From Gammaproteobacteria bacterium (GTDB taxonomy: Bacteria > Pseudomonadota > Gammaproteobacteria > GCA-001735895): a stretch of DNA of 7,042 nucleotides. The stretch is from contig JAPUFZ010000045.1 in the NCBI GenBank assembly GCA_027293245.1, forward strand, positions 1 through 7,042. The letters run 5' to 3'. The position numbers were made by a program, and so were the translations under genes. Position 1 is the stretch's first letter; each line of letters opens with the position of its first letter. Below, piece by piece: positions 1 through 6,286 of the stretch. Below the pieces are notes generated by a model. That model saw only the letters and a program-made list of their open reading frames with translations. It ran no database searches and was not told the DNA's origin.

Positions 1-709
1 TGAGTTTTTCAATATGCCGTTTATTGGTGAATATCTGGATAGAAATTCCCTCGGCGCGTTCTACAATTCGCTGACTGACCAGATATCGTTGGGTACTTTC
101 TATATCACGAATCACATCGGCTGCATAATCACCCTGGTAAAAACTGGCAATCGGCACCAGGCGGCTGAGAATTAGTTTACCGTTAACAAATACCGACTGG
201 CGCAAATTACTGGGCACTTGCTGGCTGACCAAAATAACGGCTTTGTTTGCTGATTCGAGTTCGGCGACATAATCCTGCGACACCAGCGGCAAGCTGACAA
301 TGCCGGATAGCGGTGTGCGGGTGTCCTCGATAATTTTTAACCAGGGCTCTAGCAAATACTGGTTAGTTAAGCCCATGAGCAGCAAATTTTCTTCCTTGCG
401 TGTTTTTTTCTCTACTGACTGTGAGATAGCATGTCTATACCTCGAGTTGCGGAAATATTTGGCGTAGTTCCGTTTCAGTATAGCCCTGCGATCCGCACCC
501 CGCAGGAACGGAATTTTCACCTGCCGAAATTCTTCTTCGATCAGGTCAACCATTAATCGCACGGGTTCACCCCTGAACGATCGCAGGTAAGCACTGAACA
601 GGTCCAGTCCCTGGTCGTCAGGTTCGAAATATATGCTGCTTTCCAGCTTACGGCCAAGCCATTCCTGTGCGACCATTCTGTATCCGGTGAAATAAAGCAG
701 TCTATTCAT
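1..709 (-). CDS. Uncharacterised pilus-operon protein, N-terminal 236 residues (3' end outside window)
   Basis: The frame is open from an ATG at 709 down to the window edge with no stop, giving 236 visible residues that begin 'MNRLLYFTGYRMVAQEWLG'. It follows mshG by 10 bp on the same strand and must belong to the operon. Visible blocks include 'EPVRLMVDLIEEEFRQ' (48-63), 'PFLRGADRRAILKR' (67-80), 'LLMGLTNQYLLEPWLKII' (110-127), 'PLSGIVSLPL' (133-142), 'LRQSVFVNGKLILSRLVPI' (169-187) and 'RDIESTQRYLVSQRI' (201-215). I recall conserved hypothetical proteins with this pattern (Lxx-(D/E)-L-(I/V)-EEEFR, aLTNpxLlxPWL, plxGIySLPLL, fSRL, E..tqqYL) beside GspE/GspF-like genes in proteobacteria, but no named function. 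The 'gGk...SRL ... E...t..YL' layout recalls actin-like PilM/GspL/MshI cytoplasmic subunits; that is inference only. No signal peptide or membrane helix is seen in the visible part. The Shine-Dalgarno is poor (an AAG 3 nt from the ATG). Confidence 0.75.
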   Translation of the reverse strand, partial: MNRLLYFTGYRMVAQEWLGRKLESSIYFEPDDQGLDLFSAYLRSFRGEPVRLMVDLIEEEFRQVKIPFLRGADRRAILKRNYAKYFRNSRYRHAISQSVEKKTRKEENLLLMGLTNQYLLEPWLKIIEDTRTPLSGIVSLPLVSQDYVAELESANKAVILVSQQVPSNLRQSVFVNGKLILSRLVPIASFYQGDYAADVIRDIESTQRYLVSQRIVERAEGISIQIFTNKRHIEKL

Positions 710-719
710 ATTCTTAAGG

Positions 720-1925
720 CTAATAATCGATGCCGCCGATGGTGTCGTATATTGGTCCCAATACTGACATTGCCAACCATAATACGACGAGACCTATCGA
801 TGACATCATTGAGGTCTGAATCACCGGTTCCATTTTATCGATACTATCGTTGATATCGCGATCAAAAAAATAGCTCACGTTATTCAATGACTTGTCCATC
901 TGCCCACTGGCCTCACCAACACGTAGCATTCTTACCACCAGGGGCGGGAAAATACCTATATTTTTAAAACTTTCGCTAATGCTGCCACCTTCTGAAATTT
1001 GCAGCCAGGCCCTGTCAATTCCGTCTTCGAGAACCGAATTACTGACCACTGATTTGCTCAGCTCAATCGCGTCGAGCACGGTAATGCCGGATGCAAACAT
1101 CAGTGCAAAATACCGGGTAAATCTGGAAATTTTGATTTTCTCGCTAATCGGTCCAATCAACCACAACTTTAAAAAAATACCGTCCATGCGATAGCGCGCC
1201 TTGCTGCTGGTTTGATAAAAATAACGGAGTACAAATACTGTGGCTATGGGTGTAAAAATCACCACGTACCAGTAGTCTACGAGGAAGTTAGAAGTTGCCA
1301 TCAGGGCCCGGGTTTCGAACGGTATCTCACCGCCCAGACCGACGATAGCCTGCATGATATCCGGTACGATAAAAATCATCATAAACATGACTACGGTAAA
1401 CACGAGGCCACCCATAACGGCGGGATAGGTCATTATTTTTTTGGCCTTGGCCATTAGCTCATCCTGCCATTTGAGCGTACTGGTAATATCAACCAGCACC
1501 TCACTCATCTTGCCGCTGCGTTCGCCCACCTTGATTAAACTGACAAATACATCATCAAACACTTTCGGGTACAGGGCGAGCGCCTGCGAAAAAGAATGAC
1601 CGCCTTCGATATTCTCAATGACGCTAGTAACGATGTCGCGAAAAGCCGGATTTTCTTCTCCATCCCTAAGGTCGGCCAGCCCTTCTAGAATCGGTACACC
1701 GGCGCGGGTCAACTGCTCCAGATAAAATGAAAAATTGATCAGGTCACGACGCCCAATCTTGTTCTTGCCAAACAGATCGACACCATGTTCCTTCTGGCTG
1801 TGTGTTACCAGGTCCAGGTCCATTTTTACGAGCCGCAATTCCAGATCTGCTAAATTTCGAGCATCCAGGCTGCCGCGTACAAATTTACCACTAGCGTCTA
1901 TCCCCTTGTATTTATAAAGCGGCAT
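720..1925 (-). CDS. mshG: MSHA pilus inner-membrane platform protein MshG (GspF/PilC family)
   Basis: This polytopic inner-membrane protein is the platform that the assembly ATPase engages to add pilins to the pilus base. The product has 401 residues, the normal size for GspF/PilC/MshG, and opens 'MPLYKYKGIDASGKFVRG', a typical family N-terminus (the F..Y.a.d..G....G pattern). Two T2SSF domains (PF00482) are visible. The first covers about 65-190 with 'LTRAGVPILEGLADL' and 'VGERSGKM'. The second covers about 268-392 with 'FASGITVLDAIELS' and 'RVGEASGQMDKSL'. The paired G-E-x-S-G motifs are the family hallmark. Hydrophobic segments at about 167-188, 218-235 and 372-395 give the expected three membrane helices, the last near the C-terminus ('MEPVIQTSMMSSIGLVVLWL'). 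The start is the ATG at 1925, 2 bp after the mshE stop. The Shine-Dalgarno is weak (a GAG 14 nt upstream), so translation is probably coupled to mshE. No truncation or frameshift is seen. Confidence 0.94.
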   Translation of the reverse strand: MPLYKYKGIDASGKFVRGSLDARNLADLELRLVKMDLDLVTHSQKEHGVDLFGKNKIGRRDLINFSFYLEQLTRAGVPILEGLADLRDGEENPAFRDIVTSVIENIEGGHSFSQALALYPKVFDDVFVSLIKVGERSGKMSEVLVDITSTLKWQDELMAKAKKIMTYPAVMGGLVFTVVMFMMIFIVPDIMQAIVGLGGEIPFETRALMATSNFLVDYWYVVIFTPIATVFVLRYFYQTSSKARYRMDGIFLKLWLIGPISEKIKISRFTRYFALMFASGITVLDAIELSKSVVSNSVLEDGIDRAWLQISEGGSISESFKNIGIFPPLVVRMLRVGEASGQMDKSLNNVSYFFDRDINDSIDKMEPVIQTSMMSSIGLVVLWLAMSVLGPIYDTIGGIDY

Positions 1926-1927
1926 GA

Positions 1928-3634
1928 CTAGGTCATTTTCTCGGTCAAATCGGCGACACGGGCGACTTCCTGGATCGAAGTAATACCTTCGAGGATATGG
2001 CGAATGCCGTCATCGGCAAGAGTAAAAAACCCCTGCTCGTAAGCGGCATCTCGTATTTCCTTGGTGGTTGCACCATGGGCGAGCAAATCGTCGAGGTCGG
2101 TATTCATTTTAAGAATCTCAAGCAAGGCCATGCGCCCTTTGTAACCACTTAGCTCGCAGACGGTGCAACCTTTTGGCCGGTATATTTTTTCCGGCTTTAT
2201 ACCTTCTCGATTGCTTAACAATGCCAGGTCCTGCTTGTTCGGCTTGTAAGGTTCCTTGCAGTAGCTACAGAGTTTTCTGATCAGTCGCTGAGCGATTACA
2301 CCGATGATATTACCGGCCATAATTTCCGGGATAATGCCGATATCACGCAGCCGTGGCAGCGCGCCAATCGCGGAATTGGTATGCAATGTAGAATAGACCT
2401 GGTGGCCGGTCATCGCTGCCCGGAAAGCCATTTCTGCGGTTTCATGATCGCGTATCTCACCAACCAGAATGACATCCGGATCCTGCCGCATCAAAGATTT
2501 GATGCCGTTGGAGAAGTCCATACCCGCGGCCTCGTTAACCGATGTTTGCCGAATCAGCGGAAACGGATATTCTACCGGGTCTTCGAGAGTCATGATGTTG
2601 ATCTGCTCCGTACTCAAATAGTTGAGCAGGGAATACAGGGTTGTGGTTTTACCGCTACCGGTAGGTCCAGTAACCAGGATAATGCCCTCGGGCCGCGCCA
2701 TCATGATTTTCAATGTGTGCAGGGATTCCTCGGGTAGTTCGAGTTTCTCCAGCGGAATAACGCCTTTCTCCCGATCGAGTACACGCAACACGATATTTTC
2801 GCCATGTATGGTTGGTTGCGAGGCAACACGAAAATCGATTTGTCGCCCGATTATAGTCCGCGATATACGACCATCCTGCGGCGCTCGCGTCTCGGCGATA
2901 TTCATATCCGCCATGACTTTCAAACGAACTGCGATAGCGGACCAGTAAGTCTTGTGCAGGCTTCGTATCTGGCGTAACACGCCATCGATGCGGTAGCGTA
3001 TTCTTAAAAAGCTTTCCTCGGGTTCAAAGTGAATATCAGAAGCGCCACGCTTTACCGCGTCCGACAACATGACGTCAACCAGTCGAACCAGGGGCTGACT
3101 GTATTCCTCGATGTCACCCTGATAATTACTATAGTCGGCCTCGCCGGTTTCAATTTCACGCAATATGCCGTCAATCGACAACTCGTAGCCATAAAACTGG
3201 TCGACCGCATTCGATATTTCTACCTCACCGGCAAGCACTGGTACTAGTTCAATATGCTGGCCAATTTGAATACGGATGCGATCAAGCGAAAACAAATTAA
3301 ACGTATCGGACATTGCAATAGTCAGTGTACTCTTAACCGGGTCGAAACTGAGGGGAATGACCTTGTGCTTGCGCGCGGTATCTGAATTGATCATCTTGAT
3401 CGCATCGGGGTCGGGTACTACGCGCGAGAGATCGACAATTTCCTGCTCGAGCGCTTCGCCCAGTGCCGAGCGCATAATCGCTTCAGTGGCGAAACCAAGA
3501 GAAACCAGCAACTTACCGATAGGCTCGTGTACCTTTTTTTGCTCGGTGAGCGCGATATTTAATTGATCTTTGGTGATTACACCGCCATCAATCAGTATTT
3601 CGCCTAATCGCTTGGGTTTTTTTTCAGCGTTCAT
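1928..3634 (-). CDS. mshE: MSHA pilus assembly ATPase MshE (GspE/PilB family, MshEN domain)
   Basis: This hexameric cytoplasmic ATPase drives pilin assembly. Its 568 residues match the usual family length. An MshEN domain (PF05157, the cyclic-di-GMP-binding type) lies at about 9-100. Its first motif runs R9 to Q32 and fits the consensus RLGxx(L/I)...L...L..Q; the second starts at P38-I39-G40 and is less canonical. The N2 region holds 'SDAVKRGASDIHFEPEE' (about 191-207). In the catalytic domain, Walker A is GPTGSGKT (323-330), the Asp box is 'IMTLEDPVEYPF' (347-358), Walker B is 'DPDVILVGEIRD' (385-396) and the His box is 'TGHQVYSTLHTN' (409-420). A zinc-type tetracysteine motif is complete: C456-xx-C459 and C490-xx-C493. 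All catalytic motifs are intact, so the enzyme should be active. The ATG at 3634 sits in an ATGA overlap with the stop of the preceding gene, and mshG follows after 2 bp. GspE of a type II secretion system is the alternative, but the MshL-type secretin and MshN-type neighbour favour MshE. Confidence 0.94.
   Translation of the reverse strand: MNAEKKPKRLGEILIDGGVITKDQLNIALTEQKKVHEPIGKLLVSLGFATEAIMRSALGEALEQEIVDLSRVVPDPDAIKMINSDTARKHKVIPLSFDPVKSTLTIAMSDTFNLFSLDRIRIQIGQHIELVPVLAGEVEISNAVDQFYGYELSIDGILREIETGEADYSNYQGDIEEYSQPLVRLVDVMLSDAVKRGASDIHFEPEESFLRIRYRIDGVLRQIRSLHKTYWSAIAVRLKVMADMNIAETRAPQDGRISRTIIGRQIDFRVASQPTIHGENIVLRVLDREKGVIPLEKLELPEESLHTLKIMMARPEGIILVTGPTGSGKTTTLYSLLNYLSTEQINIMTLEDPVEYPFPLIRQTSVNEAAGMDFSNGIKSLMRQDPDVILVGEIRDHETAEMAFRAAMTGHQVYSTLHTNSAIGALPRLRDIGIIPEIMAGNIIGVIAQRLIRKLCSYCKEPYKPNKQDLALLSNREGIKPEKIYRPKGCTVCELSGYKGRMALLEILKMNTDLDDLLAHGATTKEIRDAAYEQGFFTLADDGIRHILEGITSIQEVARVADLTEKMT
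3631..3634 (-). other. ATGA stop-start overlap coupling the mshN-like gene to mshE
   Basis: The TGA stop of the MshN-like gene (3633-3631) shares bases with the mshE ATG (3634-3632). The nearest Shine-Dalgarno candidate, GGAG at 3652-3649, is 14 nt from the ATG, farther than the normal optimum. Translation of mshE is therefore likely to depend on re-initiation by ribosomes finishing the upstream gene. Confidence 0.85.
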
Positions 3635-6276
3635 AGTTGTCGTAACATCTCCAGGCGTTGATCGACCACATCCCTGTTAAACGTAGCCAGGCCTTTATTA
3701 AAATTATCGAGCGCCAGTTGGTAATACGAGATAGCCACGCTGGGCCTGGCAATATGTTCGAGACTAACCGCCAGGTTGTATGCGTAATTGGGGTCATCCG
3801 GGTTGTGTTCAAGCGCAGTGAAATACTGCCCCTGGGCTTCCTGCCAGCGATTTTGCGCGCCATAAACATTACCCAGGGCAAAATTAAGATAAGGTGAATC
3901 GGGTTCATCACGAATCAATAACTTCAATTGTGATTCGGATTGCTCCGGTGAAATATTTACCACCGCCGTGAGCGAAGATATTGCCAGTGAATCTTTTGGA
4001 TTGGCAATCAACAGTACCCGGTAATCACGAATCGCGGCAGCGATATTATTATTATGTATATTCATCGCAGCTCGCGCCAACAGGGCATTTCGGTTTTCGG
4101 AATCTATTTCAAGCACCGCATTATACTTTGCCCATGCGGTTTCATCATCCCCGCGCTGATAGGCTGCATAGGCTTCAAGCAACCATTGATCCTTTTCGGT
4201 AATCGTAGTCCTGGTGCTAATTTGAAACCTTGCCGATGTGACGGGCCCGGTTGCATCGTCACTCAAATCGTTAGCACTGGCTTCGATTACAGGCTCTGAT
4301 ACTGCGGCTGGTTGTTGCTCGGAAACTTCCATTGGTGGTTGCACGGAGACTTCCATTGAGACGGCTTCGGGTTCATCTTGATAACCATCAGTTTGCGATT
4401 CATTGGTACCCTCAGGCGGGTCAGGGACTTCTAGCCCTATTTCGACCACAACCTCGTCAATACCGACGCCCATCTCAGCGCCTTCAACTAACTCGAGTAC
4501 CCTGGAATCAACTTCGCTTCCAGAAGCTGCAGCGAGAACGTCGGTGAATCCCTGGTCGGCGACATTTTTTATCAGACCCGGCAAAGGGTCTCGTTTTAAC
4601 GGCTGCAGGCTGTTATCAATTTTTTCGATTTCGCCATCCAGCTGGTAAACACCCATGCCAAAAAATACAACCAAAATAGCTACTACCAGGCCGCCATAGA
4701 GCTTGAATTTTTGCATACGGTGGGAAGAAGATTTGCTGTGAAAAATTTTCTTCGCATGCTCCGCTGTCAATACCGTACCGGTATCCGACTTCATTCCGGT
4801 GAAGTAATTCGAGGCATCCCTGTTCTCTGACCGCTGCAATGTCCTGTCATAATTGTCAGGGGCATAGGTTTCTGTTGAAGTAGTATCCGCACGTGTGACT
4901 GTTTTTGAAGGTGCTTCAAGATCGGTGCTAACCGATGTCGGTTGAGTTACATCAGCCCTGTCAGCGTTCGGGTCAGTTTCACTATGTTCAGAAATATCGA
5001 ATACCGTCAGACCCCTGAGACCAGTTTTATCGGCGAGGCTCAGTTCCGGTATGGTTGCATCTCCCATCGATGCATCTCGCGATGCTTCCCCAGACTTTGC
5101 TCCATCTGGTGCAAACGGCGTGGCAGCTTCGTCAAACAGGCTAATCGAATAATCTTCTCCGGTAGTGGAAGTGCTGTCCTCGACTGCGACATTGCTTTGT
5201 TGACCGTCAGCCCGACTAACCGAATAATCTTCCTGAATTAAGCTAATCGAATAATCTTCTCCGGTAGTGGAAGTGTTGTCCTCGACTGCGACATTGCTTT
5301 GTTCACCGTCAGCCCGGCTAACCGAATAATCTTCCACCGATGTTTCGCCTGCCGGCTCACTATCGATGCTAAATTCACTGGGTTCGCTATCGGCCTGGAT
5401 GACCGTATCATCATCGACAAACGGACCGGTGATGTTTTTATCGTCCTCCACTTGAAATTCGGCTGACTGTTCCGGCTGCTCCTGGCCTGTTTCATTATCA
5501 CCCATAAATTCACCGACATCATCGCCGGAAAGCAACAGGGTTTGATCTTCGTCAAAAACTCTGGAAATAGTCCCGCCGGTCAAATCCGTATCATCACCAG
5601 CTTCCATTTTTGCGCCGAGCTGTAAATCCTCAGATTCTTCGGGGGCCTCCCCGGTTAGCTCGGTATCGTCTTCAATCACCCGTTTCTGACTGGTAATCTG
5701 CAGATTCTCGCTTTGATCGGAGCCGGCCGCATAGAGCTCCGACGGATCGAGTTGTGTCAGTTCAGATTTAGGAAACTGTATATCCGTATCATCGCCGGTT
5801 GCCGGTTTTTCAGCAGTACGGATTTTACTCCGTGTCTGCTCGAAATCTCCACCAGTCATTTCCGTATCATCGTCGGTTGCCGGTTTTTCAGCAGTACGGA
5901 TTTCACTCCGTGTCTGCTCGAAATCTCCCGCGGTCATCTCCGTATCGTCATTGCCGGTACTTTCACTGGTGATGAAGGATGATTTAGTCTGTGGCGGGTC
6001 CAGCTTCTTCCCGGTCAAATCGGTATCTTCCCTGCCCTGGTCTCGTTCACCAACAAAGTCGTGTTCGCCCATAATTTGGCCGATCGTCAGATCGTCAATT
6101 TCTGTTTCGTCCAAATGGGAATCTCGATCAGGGTCTGCGAATTCGGATGCCAGGTTTGCGGCGCCGGCATCAGACGCACCGGTCTCGTCTGGCGCCTGCT
6201 TATTGGCGTCGAGTTGCCGATTTTTTGCTGCCTTCTGTTCGGCAGCTTTTTTTAATGCGTCTAACAGTAAACTCAT
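3631..6276 (-). CDS. mshN: MshN-like TPR protein with a giant acidic, repeat-bearing N-terminal extension
   Basis: This 881-residue protein occupies the MshN position and probably couples inner-membrane components to the periplasmic part of the pilus machine. The start is the ATG at 6276, opening 'MSLLLDALKKAAEQK', an amphipathic N-terminal signature shared by MshN/GspB-like proteins of pilus and type II secretion operons; a GAG lies 7 nt upstream. Residues 20-500 are Asp/Glu/Ser/Thr-rich and look disordered. They hold a recurring DDT[DE][LM]TG motif (83-293), a 26-residue tandem repeat (109-160) and a 34-residue tandem repeat (315-382). Residues 501-523 are basic, with 'LTAEHAKKIFHSK'. One membrane helix covers about 525-545, and an acidic stretch follows, so the N-terminus should be cytoplasmic by the positive-inside rule. 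Residues 547-690 form an acidic periplasmic linker with small 'MEVS' repeats. Residues about 692-870 are TPR-like helices ('WLLEAYAAYQRGD', 'NRNALLARAAMNIHNN', 'SPYLNFALGNVYGAQNRW', 'NYAYNLAVSLEH'). Known MshN proteins are, from memory, less than half this length and have the membrane helix near the N-terminus. Its stop codon overlaps the mshE start. Confidence 0.85.
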   Translation of the reverse strand: MSLLLDALKKAAEQKAAKNRQLDANKQAPDETGASDAGAANLASEFADPDRDSHLDETEIDDLTIGQIMGEHDFVGERDQGREDTDLTGKKLDPPQTKSSFITSESTGNDDTEMTAGDFEQTRSEIRTAEKPATDDDTEMTGGDFEQTRSKIRTAEKPATGDDTDIQFPKSELTQLDPSELYAAGSDQSENLQITSQKRVIEDDTELTGEAPEESEDLQLGAKMEAGDDTDLTGGTISRVFDEDQTLLLSGDDVGEFMGDNETGQEQPEQSAEFQVEDDKNITGPFVDDDTVIQADSEPSEFSIDSEPAGETSVEDYSVSRADGEQSNVAVEDNTSTTGEDYSISLIQEDYSVSRADGQQSNVAVEDSTSTTGEDYSISLFDEAATPFAPDGAKSGEASRDASMGDATIPELSLADKTGLRGLTVFDISEHSETDPNADRADVTQPTSVSTDLEAPSKTVTRADTTSTETYAPDNYDRTLQRSENRDASNYFTGMKSDTGTVLTAEHAKKIFHSKSSSHRMQKFKLYGGLVVAILVVFFGMGVYQLDGEIEKIDNSLQPLKRDPLPGLIKNVADQGFTDVLAAASGSEVDSRVLELVEGAEMGVGIDEVVVEIGLEVPDPPEGTNESQTDGYQDEPEAVSMEVSVQPPMEVSEQQPAAVSEPVIEASANDLSDDATGPVTSARFQISTRTTITEKDQWLLEAYAAYQRGDDETAWAKYNAVLEIDSENRNALLARAAMNIHNNNIAAAIRDYRVLLIANPKDSLAISSLTAVVNISPEQSESQLKLLIRDEPDSPYLNFALGNVYGAQNRWQEAQGQYFTALEHNPDDPNYAYNLAVSLEHIARPSVAISYYQLALDNFNKGLATFNRDVVDQRLEMLRQL
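5131..5334 (-). repeat. 2 x 102-bp in-frame tandem repeat inside the mshN-like gene
   Basis: Two adjacent 102-bp units, 5233-5334 and 5131-5232, encode residues 315-348 and 349-382 of the MshN-like protein. Outside the last nine bases of each unit as read on the minus strand (5233-5241 versus 5131-5139), the remaining 93 bp differ at only 3 positions. Each unit starts with 'EDYSVSRADG', passes through 'QSNVAVED' and 'TSTTG', and ends with 'EDYSISL', so the hexapeptide EDYS[VI]S occurs four times. The unit is unrelated in sequence to the 78-bp repeat. It preserves the frame and looks like a recent duplication. Confidence 0.95.
5398..6030 (-). repeat. Dispersed D-D-T-[DE]-[LM]-T-G motif array in the MshN-like protein
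   Basis: Between residues 83 and 293 a short acidic motif recurs: EDTDLTG (83), DDTEMTA (110), DDTEMTG (136), DDTDIQF (162), DDTELTG (203), DDTDLTG (228), DDKNITG (278) and DDTVIQA (289). Only the second and third copies belong to the 78-bp tandem repeat. The rest are separated by unrelated linkers, so the motif persists beyond simple duplication. At the DNA level the plus strand shows repeated forms of 'tccgtatcatc'. The function is unknown; the array is a candidate multivalent short linear motif. Confidence 0.8.
5797..5952 (-). repeat. 2 x 78-bp in-frame tandem repeat inside the mshN-like gene
   Basis: Two adjacent 78-bp units, 5875-5952 and 5797-5874, encode residues 109-134 and 135-160 of the MshN-like protein. 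By direct comparison they differ at 8 of 78 positions, and seven of these lie in one third of the unit. The other 53-bp block, covering 'GDFEQTRS[EK]IRTAEKPAT', has one mismatch. Each unit opens with the acidic DDTEMT[AG] motif. A third copy seems to begin after 5797 (GDDTDI) and then diverges. The length is a multiple of three, so copy-number change would keep the frame. It is probably a recent duplication by slippage or unequal recombination. Confidence 0.95.
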
Positions 6277-6283
6277 TTAACTG

Positions 6284-6286
6284 CTC
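6284..6286 (-). promoter_or_regulatory. Weak ribosome-binding site for the mshN-like gene
   Basis: A GAG triplet on the minus strand overlaps the last base of the secretin TAG stop and lies 7 nt ahead of the ATG at 6276. Spacing is good but complementarity is short. Together with the conserved MSLLLDALKKA opening it supports the chosen start. Confidence 0.4.

Noticed and set aside
2381..2737. Plus-strand open frames at 2381-2737 and 2622-2948
   Set aside because: They are antisense to the Walker A/B region of mshE, where codon constraint keeps the opposite strand open; no domain or start signal is seen.
3624..3911. Minus-strand 95-codon frame, and another at 5238-5555
   Set aside because: Both lie in an alternative frame of the MshN-like gene. 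The annotated frame carries the TPR pattern and the repeats; these do not.
5131..5952. CRISPR array or other spaced repeat element
   Set aside because: The repeats are directly adjacent, of two unrelated kinds, in-frame within one coding region, and lack regular spacers.
5951..6280. Plus-strand open frame of 109 codons, and a similar one at 5713-5982
   Set aside because: They lie wholly antisense to the MshN-like gene, show repetitive low-complexity translation produced by the repeats on the other strand, and have no recognisable motif.
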